The notes beneath the pieces are model-generated. The model was not told the DNA's origin. It searched no databases and saw only the letters and a program-made list of their open reading frames with translations. Made by a program: the position numbers and the translations under genes. From the NCBI GenBank assembly GCA_019802505.1, contig JAFMOC010000092.1, positions 492,001 to 556,000 on the forward strand: 64,000 bases of DNA. Reading direction: 5' to 3'. Positions within the stretch are counted from its first letter, which is position 1, and each line of letters starts with the position of its first letter. This document shows positions 24,641 to 35,500 of the stretch, in pieces. The DNA comes from Corydoras sp. C115. Lineage: Eukaryota > Chordata > Actinopteri > Siluriformes > Callichthyidae.

Positions 24641-27600
24641 CTCCCCCATAATTTCCATGTTTTCTCTTGTAGCTCACAGATACAGGACCCTGTAGTTCTT
24701 TTGGAACCCAAAGTGTCTAACAGAAGTTCTACTGGAGTGGGTCCCTGTACTAGAGAGGGTCCTGCACCCGCAGCAGGACACCAGTAGTGAGAGGACGACT
24801 GGAGAAAATAAGAACGAGACTAAAACCTCTGAAATCCTTAATGAAGAATCAGAGAATGTTTTCTGTTCTGGGGTTCCTCAGAGTGACGGCACAGTTGTGT
24901 CTGAGCCCGGATCAGAACACACCTCGGCCCCGGTGCTGGAGAAAAATAACCCTACAGAGAAAAACTCCAGCCACATCTTCCTTGTCCCAGCCATTGTGTC
25001 TCCGGTGGATCAGCCCATCCCCCCGGAGCTGCAGCGGGACCTGTCTCAGCTTGCCTGTCTTTATATCGACCTGGGGTGTCCAGGAGAAGTAGGGGATGGA
25101 GAGATGGAACGTGTCTGCATGTTCCTCTACAGGTTCTTCTTCTTGCTGGATAAAGACAGAGTGAGAAAGTTATGCATGCTGAGATACAGAGAGCATCCTG
25201 ACGTCCTGAAAGCCTACATCACGTGCATGCTGGGTGAGCAGCAGACATCTTTTGCCTTAAGGTGGCGTTAAATATATTTATTCAGGTGTACCGACATGCT
25301 CAATGGATTGACGTCATTTCTGCAGAAAAATAACTTTTAGATAACGTCTAATAACGTCGATCCAATTTGATGGATCATAATAAAGATGTACGATCTTGAT
25401 GGTGTTCCATGGTTTGGTCTTGCTTGCAGAGTTCACACAGGCCAGTAAGGTGGTGGAGGTCATTGAGAACGAAGCCCTGCTAAAGGCGCTGCGCAGTCTG
25501 AGAGAACTGCAGCCGTGGAACGTCCCCATGCTTTTGGCACATCTGTATCGGTAATGTACACCCACACAGTGAGAGCGAGGTTACTGTGCACTGATTCATG
25601 CTTCCATAACATTCACATCCAGAGCCATGGGCCTGTTATGCAGCTGTCTTGCATGTGGGATATTCAGAATACCATTATCAGAAAGTCAACATCAGCATTC
25701 TGATTCGTCCCAATTCTGACATGACCAATATAACAAGGAAAAATGACGTGACTGAAACATTTGGTGATTTTGATATTTAGCGAGTCGGCACTTTGAACTC
25801 TGTTGTGATGTTTTTCTCTCCCACATTATTTCATAGACTGTACGAGAAACACGGCGAGATGGCGGTGCGCGCGTACCCCCAGTTTTATCCTGCAATCCTG
25901 CCCTCTGACATCATCCCCATGGTGCAGCCAAGTCACTTCTTGCCCTATTTAGACAATCTGATTCAGGCCCAGCCCGAAGACCAGAGGTGGGCGTGGCACT
26001 TTGTGAAACAATAACAAATTCTTAGTAAAACTGGTGGCTTAAAAGTATAGCATTGCTGTGATTTTTATATTTATTATTTTTATTTTATTTATAGACTCTC
26101 TTTCTTGGGGTCGCTCCTTCAACCCGAGACACTACGGCAGGTTTGGTTGGAGCTGGCACTCAGCCAGGATGCACCTCGAACAGATGATACACTGACCGCT
26201 GATGGACACCCGAAGTATGAGACTGCAGTTCTGTATGATGATGATGATGATGTTGCATAATAATAATGATTGGCGGCACGGTGGCTTAGTGGTTAGCACG
26301 TTCTCCTCTCAGCGCTAGGGATTCCCAGTTCGAATCCCCATCTGGGTGGAGTTTCCATGTTCTCCCCGTGTCCGCGTGGGTTTCCTCCGGGTTCTCCGGT
26401 TTCCTCCCACAGTCCAAAAACATGGATCAAGTCAATTGAGTTCTCCAAATTGCGCCATATAGAGTGTGTGTGTGAGTGAGTGTGTGCCCAGCGATGGATT
26501 GGCGCCCTGTCCTGGATCTATCTGCCCAGCGCCCGAGATGTTCTCCCCTGGATGGGCATGGGGAACCCCACTGAGACCCTAATAGAGGATAAAGCGGGAG
26601 ATAATGAATGAATGATAATAATGTTAATAAAACACACTGGACCTGGGAAAATAATAAATAAAAATTTACATTACATGCTCAGCGATATATTGGTGCCCTG
26701 TCCTGGGTTTATCTGCCCAGCGCCCGAGACGTTCTCCCCTGGATGGGCATGGGGAACCCCACCGCGACCCTAATAGAGGATAAAAGCGGAAGACAATGAA
26801 TGAATGAATTTACATTACAAATTTATATTACAAGTAATAATTTGTAATTAAAAATCACACTTATTTCAGGTGGCACTCTCACTACTTCTGCTGGGGATAC
26901 GGTCGTCTTCTGTCTCTGCTGATCAGACTTCCTGCGGACCTTCAGTCTAAACAGAAGATGCTGGAATCTTGCCGGCTTCACGGGTGAGCTGCAGTATTTT
27001 ACCTTTTTTTTTTTTTTTTAGTCTGTCCTGTTTAACCATGAAGTCCAGGCCTCATCATCTGAAACAAATAAGCCTTTTTTATGCATTGCATTATATCTGG
27101 ATTGTTACTGATGCTGCTTTCATGAGCGCTGTAGTCAGAGCTTGACTTTCTAATAGCTGATCGCCTTTTCAGTTACTGGACAGGGTATCTGTATCTGTGC
27201 AACGAGCTGAAACAGCGTGCTGAGGCCTTCACTGCCATCTGCAGACTGGATGATATGAGTCTCCTGGAGGAACCCAATGGTGAGGAGGAGAATAATCCCC
27301 GACTGTAACGTCTAAATGTCTAAATGACTGAAAGCTTGACTTTGACGTTATTTACGTCTTTGATAAGATGTCATAAATTGTTATGGTTGTTTTATTTAGC
27401 CAAACCGGCAGCACGGTGGCTTAGTGGTCAGCATGTTCTCCTCTCAGCACTAGGGATTCCCGGTTCGAATCCCCGTCTGGGTGGAGTTTCCATGTTCTCC
27501 CCGTGTCTGCGTGGGTTTCCTTCGGGTTCTCCGGTTTCCTCCCACAGTCCAAAAACATGGATCAAGTCAATTGAGTTATTTAAATTGCCCCATATAGAGT

Positions 27601-29907
27601 GTGTCTGTGTGAGTGAGTGTGTGCCCAGCGATGGATTGGCGCCCTGTCCTGGGTGTATCTGCCCAGCGCCTGAGAGGTTCTTCCCTGGATGGGCATGGGG
27701 AACCCCACCGCGACCCTAATAGAGGATAAAACGGGAGATAATGAATTAATGAATTTAGCCAAACCATCAGTTAAAATAGTTATTAATGGGATGATAATAA
27801 AAATAGAATTCCTGACCATAAATTTTACATTTAATATATTTAACTCTTTAAACTGTTTTTTTTTTTTTTTTTTGTAGGAATAGTTCCACAAACGTTGGAG
27901 GAATGGATGCTGCTGATCCAGCTGTGTCACAGAATGAGCAGCAGCTCCACAGATCCCTCCACTGCACATCTTCTCTCCTCCACCAAAAACACGAGTAATG
28001 GCCATAGTGGAACAGCTGGGACTAACGGGAAATGTGGGCAGGATGAATGCACCGATGTGGCGGAGGACTCTGATTGGAGCACCCGGATCAGCGTGGAGAA
28101 GTTAACCCTGGGTCTGGCGCGAGCGGTAGGACCGGACCGAGCCCTCGAAGCTCTGCAGGAGGGAGGCGTTCACTTGGAACTGAGCGCCCACTCTACACTA
28201 GTGTGTGAGCTCCTGAGGGTGGCTGGGAAGCGGCAGAGGTGAGAGTCAGTAGGAAACATGTTACACTTCAGGGTGAGCAGTCTGTTAACAGATCTCTGCA
28301 GTTCAATTGGTGGAGAACTGAAAAAGTTTGTTAAAAAAATGGTAACCCATACCCCCCCCCCACACCCACCCTCCAGAATGTCCTTTTCATATGAATGGCA
28401 GCTCATTCAAAAACATGGGAACTGATTATATCATAATACTAGCACCTGATAAAATTAGTACCTGACTTCATTTACACTTATTACTTCTACTGTTACAAAG
28501 GGGCCTTATATGATATCTATTCATTCATTCATTCATCCATTATCTTCCGCTTTATCCTATATTAGGGTCGCACTGGGGTTCCCCATGCCCATCCAGGGGA
28601 GAACGTCTCGGGCGCTGGGAAGATACATCCAGGACAAGGGCGCCAACCTATCACTGGGCACACACTCACTCACACAGACACTCTCTATATGGGGCAATTT
28701 GGAGAACTCAATTGACTTGATCCATGTTTTTGGACTGTGGGAGGAAACCGGAGAACCCGGAGGAAACCCACTGCGGACACGGGGAGAACATGGAAACTCC
28801 ACCCAGATGGGGATTCGACCCGGGAATCCCTAGAGCTGAGAGTAGAACTTGCTAACCACTAAACCACCGTGCCATGTCTATTAATTTCATTCATTCATTC
28901 ATTATCTTCCGCTTCATCCTATATTAGGGTCGCACTGGGGTTCCCCATGCCCATCCAGGGGAGAACGTCTCGGGCGCTGGGGATATACATCCAGGACAAG
29001 GCACCAACCTATCACTGGGCACACACTCACTCACACAAACACACTCTATATGGGTCAATTTGGAGAACTCAATTGACTTGATCCATGTTTTTGGACTGTG
29101 GGAGGAAACCGGAGAACCCGGAGGAAACCCACGCGGACACGAGGAGAACATGGAAACTCCACCCAGATGGGGATTCGAACCGGGAATCCCTAGGGCTGAT
29201 AGGCGAACGTGCTAACCACTAAGCCACCGTGCCACGTCTATTAATTTACTTTAATAATTAATTTATTAATTTACTATAATTATAAATTATTTATTAATTT
29301 CAATTGATGGCACAGTGGTTAACACTACAACTAACACTAAAAAGATCTGGAGGTTTTAGTGGTGTAATATATATATTACATTCATTTCATTCTAAAATTA
29401 GGATCTGGGGTTCCCCATGGGGCCCATCCAGGGGAGAACGAACTTCTCGGGCGCTGGGCAGATAGACCCAGGTACAGGGTGCCAATCTATCGCTGGGCAC
29501 ACACTCATACTATATCTCTACTCTAGCATACTCACTCTATATATTTGGAGAACTATTGACTTGTTATATATGTTTTTGGACTGTGGGAGCAAACCGGAGA
29601 ACCCGGAGGAAATCCACGCAGACACGGCGAGAACATGGAAACTCCACCCAGATGGGGATTCAAACCGGAAATCCCTAGTGCTGAGAGGCGAACATGCTGA
29701 CCACTAAGCCACCGTGCCGCCCTATAAATATATTAAAATGTATTTATTTATACATGTGTGTATGTAGTAAGTATACATTATTGTTTTCATGATTCTCATT
29801 CTGTTCTTGTCGCTCACTTTATATTTGTGTGTAATGTTTTTCTCAGAGCTCTGATTCAGACCATGTTGGAGAAATGCGATCGCTTCCTTTGGTCCCAGCA
29901 GGCCTGA
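17765..29907 (+). CDS. hps5: Hermansky-Pudlak syndrome 5 protein (BLOC-2 subunit)
   Basis: Twenty-two coding exons: 17765-17866, 18558-18668, 18769-18833, 18913-19105, 19344-19474, 19560-19784, 19868-19939, 20762-20850, 20966-21144, 21254-21412, 21781-21940, 23249-23357, 23781-23924, 24008-24070, 24673-25233, 25430-25550, 25837-25986, 26095-26214, 26870-26983, 27173-27279, 27878-28238, 29847-29907 (TGA). The sum is 3397 nt, one base more than 1132 codons; human HPS5 is 1129 aa. The protein joins HPS3 and HPS6 in BLOC-2, which directs tubular endosomal carriers to melanosomes and other lysosome-related organelles. The N terminus (exons 1-9) is a WD40-like propeller (KKWLALGTSAGGLHLIQREG, LVVVWELHL). 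The middle is acidic and Ser-rich, and the C terminus is helical (FLYRFFFLLDKDRVRKL, HSHYFCWGYGRLLSLLIRLP). Exon 15 needs a one-base frame correction near 24704-24712. Confidence 0.93.
18075..18134 (+). repeat. SINE-A 3' fragment
   Basis: GGCACGTCCACCTCCCAG joined to CCTAATATAGGATTAAGAGG is an internally deleted remnant directly before the next copy. Confidence 0.6.
18135..18483 (+). repeat. SINE-A copy
   Basis: Full length in hps5 intron 1, GGCGGCACGGTGG to (GAAT)n. Confidence 0.93.
20017..20251 (-). repeat. SINE-A copy, left half (interrupted)
   Basis: ATTC tail to GGGGAGAACA. The rest of this copy resumes at 20529 after a LINE-type insertion. Confidence 0.9.
20252..20528 (+). mobile_element. 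LINE 3' end inserted in a SINE
   Basis: About 277 bases ending AATAAACCTGATTCTGATTC and more CTGATT repeats. The preceding text (AATTTCACTGCTGGCTGTAC, CTTATTTTTATCTTA) matches the 3' ends of CR1/L2-type fish LINEs as I remember them. GAACAT occurs on both sides, a likely short target duplication. Confidence 0.75.
20529..20621 (-). repeat. SINE-A copy, right half
   Basis: AACATGGAAACTCCACCCAG through the head GCCACCGTGCCGCC, completing 20017-20251. Confidence 0.9.
22330..22686 (-). repeat. SINE-A copy
   Basis: Full length in hps5 intron 11. The head is slightly altered (CTATAGAGCTGCTGAGAGG). Confidence 0.92.
22765..22885 (+). repeat. SINE-A old fragment
   Basis: ATTGCCCCTATATAGTCTGT ... CACCCTGTCCTGGGTGTATC with many substitutions. 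Confidence 0.6.
24125..24190. repeat. Possible Tc1-like transposon scrap
   Basis: CTTTGGGATGAATTGGAACA is a phrase I associate with Tc1-like transposase DNA in fish. Only about 60 bases, so a weak call. Confidence 0.35.
24570..24640. repeat. (AT)n followed by a T-tract of about 30
   Basis: About 20 AT units run into an uninterrupted T-tract that ends about 32 bases before the hps5 exon 15 acceptor. Confidence 0.95.
26271..26621 (+). repeat. SINE-A copy
   Basis: Full length in hps5 intron 18, flanked by ATAATAATGATT / ATAATAATGTT. Confidence 0.93.
26677..26816 (+). repeat. SINE-A copy, 5'-truncated
   Basis: Starts at TGCTCAGCGATATATTGGTG and keeps only the 3' 140 bases with the GAAT tail. 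The words AATTTACATTACA flank both sides. Confidence 0.9.
27405..27757 (+). repeat. SINE-A copy
   Basis: Full length in hps5 intron 20, with the target duplication TTTAGCCAAACC on both sides. Confidence 0.94.
28522..28875 (-). repeat. SINE-A copy
   Basis: Full length in hps5 intron 21. ATGTCTATTAATTT follows it and recurs after the next copy. Confidence 0.92.
28886..29236 (-). repeat. SINE-A copy
   Basis: Full length, in the same orientation and only 11 bases from the previous copy. GTCTATTAATTT flanks both ends. Confidence 0.92.
29395..29722 (-). repeat. SINE-A copy, rearranged
   Basis: Contains small insertions (GGGGCCCATCC, GAACGAACTTC) and a scrambled ACACTCATACTATATC region. Third reverse copy in hps5 intron 21. 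Confidence 0.88.
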
Positions 29908-30524
29908 TGAAGATCTCTCATTCCTAACCACCAACCAGAAGGACAATCCCGTGTGGTGTTTACCTAAGTTTTTCTGTTGACCTCAATAGGGGCCATTCCA
30001 AGTCCTGCCTTCATGGCACGTGGCTGTGGGTCAACTTAAAAATCATATGTGAGGTAGGAGCTTAATGAAGGAGATCAGAAGCCCTGGCTCACAGTTGCTA
30101 TTAAAAATGTGAGGTTATGAACATGCCTGCTATGGGTTTGGAAAGCTGCACCCATAATTTCTCATTACATCTGGAAATGTTCATGTTGCTATTATAAAAG
30201 TATTACGTGTTTATTTATCTATAAAATATTATAGACTTACATATTTAGCTGTGAACTAAACTTAATATTAACTTTATTTAAAAATTTGAGAATTTAATTT
30301 TGCAGACAAACAAACTCATGAGTATGTTATGGTTGAATATTTATGCTGAATATAATTTATGCGATTTAAGTTTACTGTGAGCAGTTCAGTGGCGTTTCTA
30401 TTGAGCATGTGCAGAATCTTTACTGAGGAGTTTTTATAATAATAAAAAAAAAACGTCCGTCGTTGAAAATTAACATAAATCTGATTTATTGTTCATTTCT
30501 TTCATCTATTTAAATGAAACTGTA

Positions 30525-30530
30525 AATAAA
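30525..30530 (+). terminator. hps5: Polyadenylation signal of hps5
   Basis: AATAAA about 620 bases after the hps5 stop, at the end of an AT-rich 3' UTR. Confidence 0.6.
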
Positions 30531-30559
30531 GTTCTTATTAGCCATGACGACTGACATCA

Positions 30560-30745
30560 TACGGTACCCGTCCAAAGTTTGGACACGCTTCCTTGGAGCT
30601 GTTCTGAAGAACCAACAGGGGAACGAAAGCAAAAAAAAGATGGACTGCAATCTGTAAAACTACAAAGTCCATCTATATGGTAAGTGGAGGACATTAACAA
30701 TGGAGCCAAAAGGTGGCGTGTCCAAACGTTGGACTGGTATCTAAT
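30560..30745 (+). repeat. Unclassified interspersed repeat, copy 3
   Basis: TCCAAAGTTTGGACACGC at one end and GTGTCCAAACGTTGGACTGG at the other form a rough inverted pair. The centre (GAACCAACAGGGG, TCCATCTATATGG) is shared with 17577-17690. This suggests a small non-autonomous DNA transposon. 30746-31340 shows nothing else recognisable. Confidence 0.5.
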
Positions 30746-31351
30746 TGACCTTCTTTAGAAATATTCACAGGCCCCTCATCTCCATCATCTTCCCTCTCAG
30801 AACTCTATAAGGCAAAGGATGCACCAACTTTACACTGGTCCTGCAGTGAGATGGTCAGACGATCTGATGTAGCTGTGATGGTCAGGTGACCACATACCTG
30901 TGGCTGTGAATCCGGAGCACCTCTGCTAGTTGATTAGTCCTTCTGGCAGGGGTTCAATCAGATGGAGCTCACACACCTGGAGAAGAGAGTAGTGACAGGG
31001 AGGACTGCAGGAGAGAAAACAGAAGAGCCTCTGAAGCGCTGATAAGACACAAATTAGAAAGTGAGAACTGCGGCTGACGTCAGAGAGGGAAGTCTAGTTC
31101 ACCGCTTCGTTAAAGCTTTTTATTGGTGTAGCTGAGTGACTGCGCTTGATTCAGAGGTAGGAGAGACTCGATACACCCTTGGGCTGATTGCGGCACCTTT
31201 GAAATAGACGTTCTTTAATGACACGCCGCATTTGCAGGATTTTACATCTCTGATCACGCATTCTCAGGAGCCACCTGTTCAGAGCTACACCGCTGAATGC
31301 CAAGCAGTGTTACATTTTATTTTGGGAATTTTCAAGTTCTAATTTATATCC

Positions 31352-31708
31352 TGGGCGGCACGGTGGCTTATTCGTTGGCATGTTCTCCTCTCAGCACTAG
31401 GGATTCCCGGTTCGAATCCCCATCTGGATGGAGTTTCCATGTTCTCCCCGTGTCCGCGTGGGTTTCCTCCGGGTTCTCCGGTTTCCTCCCACAGTCCAAA
31501 AACATGGATCAAGTCAATTGAGTTCTCCAAATTGCCCCATATAGAGTGTGTATGTGTGCGTGTCTGTGTGAGTGAGTGTGTGCCCAGCGATAGATTGGCG
31601 TCCTGTCCTGGGTGTATCTGCCCAGCGCCTGAAACGTTCTCCCCTGGATGGGCATGTGGAACCCCACCGCGACCGTAATATAGGATAAAGTGGAAGAGAA
31701 TGAATAAA
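31352..31708 (+). repeat. SINE-A copy
   Basis: Full length with AATTTATATCCT-type target duplications and an extra TATGTGTGCGTGTC insertion. Confidence 0.93.
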
Positions 31709-31735
31709 TTTATATCCTAAAACAATATATAAATT

Positions 31736-32083
31736 GGGCGTCACGGTGGCTTAGTGGTTAGCACGTTCGCCTCTCAGTGCTAGGGATTCCCGGTTCGAAT
31801 CCCCATCTGGATGAAGTTTCCATGTTCTCCCCATGTCCGCGTGGGTTTCCTCCGGGTTCTCCGGTTTCCTCCCACAGTCCAAAAACATGGATCAAGTCAA
31901 TTGAGTTCTCCAAATTGCCCCATATAGAGTGTGTGTGTGAGTGTGTGTGTGCCCAGCGATGGATTGGCGCCCTGTCCTGGGTCTGTCTGCCCAGCGCCCG
32001 AGATGTTCTCCCCTGGATGGGCATGGGGAACCCCACCGCGACCCTAATAGAGGATAAAGCAGGAGATAATGAATGAATGAATA
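31736..32083 (+). repeat. SINE-A copy
   Basis: Full length, 28 bases after the previous copy, same orientation. Confidence 0.93.
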
Positions 32084-32193
32084 TATAAAGTGGAATGTTA
32101 AGGTCAGGCACCAATGTTCATCAATGAATGACACGTGGAATAGATCAACTTCCAAAAGGCATAATGTTTAAATGTCTTTTACAGTTTTAAGAT

Positions 32194-32214
32194 AATAATA
32201 ATAATAATAATAAT
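32194..32214. repeat. (ATA)n microsatellite
   Basis: Seven ATA units upstream of the tpo promoter. Confidence 0.9.
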
Positions 32215-32364
32215 ATGTTTGTCTCTTGGCACAGTTTACTCATAAGCTTATGAGTAATTTTTCGTGGGTGGGTGTGTGTGTTGGGTATTGTTTGATGTGG
32301 GATTGTTGTCACCATGCATACAGATAAGGGAATTCTGCACATACCGGATCGACTCCGGTGAGAG

Positions 32365-32372
32365 TATAAAAG
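32365..32372 (+). promoter_or_regulatory. tpo: tpo TATA box
   Basis: TATAAAAG lies 182 bases upstream of the tpo ATG in a plausible core promoter. Initiation would be expected near 32395, leaving a 5' UTR of roughly 160 bases. Confidence 0.6.
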
Positions 32373-32553
32373 TCAAAACTCTGCGAGTGATTAATTATTT
32401 ACTGAGGGTAACCCACCAACCTCAGACACATTCATTCTGTTTTGAGGTGCATTGTTGACATCACGCTGCATGTGAAGTCCATAAAACTGAACAAATACAG
32501 CTTTGAAGTGCACTTAGTGTTCTGGAATGAGACCGAAGTGATTGGCTGCAGCG

Positions 32554-35500
32554 ATGGATGCTGGGTCCAGGGTAAGTCTGAACATCACTGACTTTATATT
32601 GTGTTGATTCCTATTGGCTCCTGTTTTCAACAAGGTGAATTAGAGAGTAAGTGTGTTCTGCACTGCGCTGCTGAATTTTGTAGACGCCCGTCTTTTTCCT
32701 GACTCTGGTTCTACTGATGTTTCTGAAGCCTGTCTCTGCTTTCAAGTTTCATGCAGAAAACTCAACAGGTAATAATGTTTCCCCCTAAATGACACCTGAA
32801 TTTATTCCATGCCATGAATCAAACACTGCAGTTAAGACGGAATTCAGTTAAATCCTTTGAAAAATATACATAATGTGAAATATTTTTTGGAAGCTTTGTT
32901 TAATTCTGCTTTATTGTGTGTAAATACTGTGTAGTGTATGTGGGCTCCACCTTCATTCAGGAAGCACTGCGGCGAGCTCGAGAGCTGACGGATGCTGCGT
33001 ATGAACGTACTGACGAGAGGTTGGTGTGACTTCTGTAACTGATTCCCTTTCATTCAATCTGAATGGTTACGACATTAACGTGGCTTTAACAACGCATTTC
33101 TGTTCTGATCGTGGACAGAGTGAAGATGTCTGTATCCAAAGCTACGTTCCGACCCACCGACCTGCTGGCTCAGTTTAAACAAATCGGCAGCAGGACCAAA
33201 ACCCATATCAGAGCTGCTGAGCTGCTGGACAACACAGTGGAGGTCATCAGGGAGATGGTGTATGCCCACACGATGGCTCAGCCTAAACATACGGGTATAG
33301 ACCAACATTTAAACGTAGAAGTAGGTTTAAAAGATTGATTCGTTTAAAGTTGAACACATTTTCTGGCTTTGAGACCAAAGTGTGTGTGTTTTTTAAGGAT
33401 CCCCTGAGGGATTCAGCTTTAACCCTAAGTGTTTTCAGTTCCTCTCAGATCAATCATTCATTCATTATCTTCTGCTTTATCCTCTATTAGGGTCGCGGTG
33501 GGGTTCCCCATGCCCATCCAGGGGAGAACGTCTCGGGCGCTGGGCAGATACACCCGGGACAGGGTGCCAATCCATCGCTGGGCACACACTCACACACACA
33601 CACACACACAGACACACTCTATATGGGGCAATTTGGAGAACTCAATTGACTTGATCCATGTTTTTGGACTGTGGGAGGAAACCGGAGAACCCGGAGGAAA
33701 CCCACGCGGACACGGGGAGAACATGGAGGATTCTAACCGGGAATCCCTAGCGCTGAGAGGTGAACCTGCTGACCACTAAGCCACCGTGCCACCACACACT
33801 ATACTATGGGAGTGAATTAAAGAAGCAGCACATTAAACCATGCAGCTCCAGGTAATCTTCACATCAGTCTAAAGAATGAGGAGAAATGGAGAACGTGCTA
33901 ACCACTAAGCCACCGTGCCGCCCTCTCAGATCATATGTCTGCTAAATGTGATGGTGTCCTTAAACCTGTGGTTTCCAGAACCCCAAATGAACCTTAGGCC
34001 TCTCATTGTTTCTGCTCTGTGTATCTATTAGAGTTGTTGAGTGTGGATGATGTAGAGACTCTCCTGGAGGCTACAGGTTGTTCTGCAGAGCTCAAAAAGC
34101 CCCCATGCAAAGGAGACTGCCTCACAGAGCGCTACCGCACCATCACCGGCCACTGTAACAACAGGTCACAATAACATCAACAGAACCGCAGCTTACAGTG
34201 CGAGTTGTTTTTCTCACTAATTAATTGGTTGCTTTAATCCTCCACAGACGGAATCCTCTCTTGGGGGCCGCTAATACCCCATATGCCCGCTGGCTGCCCC
34301 CGCAGTATGAAGATTCTCACGGGGCACCTCGTGGATGGGATCCTCAGCGTTCCTATGACAACTTTACACTGCCCGCTGTAAGAATTCTGTCGGTTGTCTT
34401 AACGCCTCGGGTCCCAGTGATTATCGTTGTAAACACATCAAACGATCCAGACTTAAACCTGTATTACATTAGTCTAAGTATTAAGCCACGTTTTTCTATC
34501 CCAGTCCGTCACAGGACAGACTAACACATTCTCATATTCCCACCCAGGGCCATTTTCATTCATTATCTTCCGATTTATCCTATATTAGGGTCGCGGGGGG
34601 GGGGTTCCCCATGCCCATCCAGGGGAGAACGTCTCGGGCGCTGGGCAGATACACCCAGGACAGGGCACCAATCTATCGCACACACTCACTCACACACACA
34701 CTGTATATGGGGCAATTTGGAGAACTCAATTGACTTGATCCATGTTTTTGGACTGTGGGAGGAAACCGGAGAACCCGGAGGAAACCCACACGGACACGGG
34801 GAGAACATGGAAACTTCACCCAGATGGGGATTCAAACCGGGAATCCCTAGCGTTGAGAGGCGAACATGGTAACCACTAAGCCACCGTGCCGCCCCAGGGC
34901 CATTTTAATATTTATATTTATATTGTACCATGTGGGAGGAATATAGATGAATGAATCCTGATGTGAACAGGAGGAGGAGTCCCATGCCCATTCACAGTAA
35001 AAGGTTTTGGGTGCTGGCTACTCTATTGTCATACACACACACAATATATATATATGGGGGCAATTTAGAGCAGCCAGTTTATCCATGTTTTTGGACTGTG
35101 GGAGGAAGCCGGAGAACATGGAGGAAACCAACGCAGATGTTTTTCTCTTTTTTTTTTTCCTCTACCTCCCGTCTATAAAGCTCTGTGTACCGGTTTAATT
35201 TTCGGTCTCTGTAGGTCCGCGCGGTTTCCCGAGAGGTCTTATACACCCAGAACGAGAAAATCTCCCTGGACTTGTCTCTGTCTCACCTGTTGGTGGAGTG
35301 GGGGCAGTGGATCGATCATGATCTGTCTCTGACGCCTCAGAGTCCCAGCACGGCCTCCTTCAGAACCGGAGCTGACTGCACGCGTACATGCAGCAGAGAC
35401 ACTCCATGCTTCCCCATCCAGGTGCACGTTCCGTCCCCGTGGAACCAGAGGACCGATCGAAGACCATCAATGATCTCGTACTTTAATAACATTCATTTGC

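Noticed and set aside
24444..24711. Frames with Ile-Tyr repeats or Lys runs
   Set aside because: Translations of the (AT)n and T-tract before hps5 exon 15.
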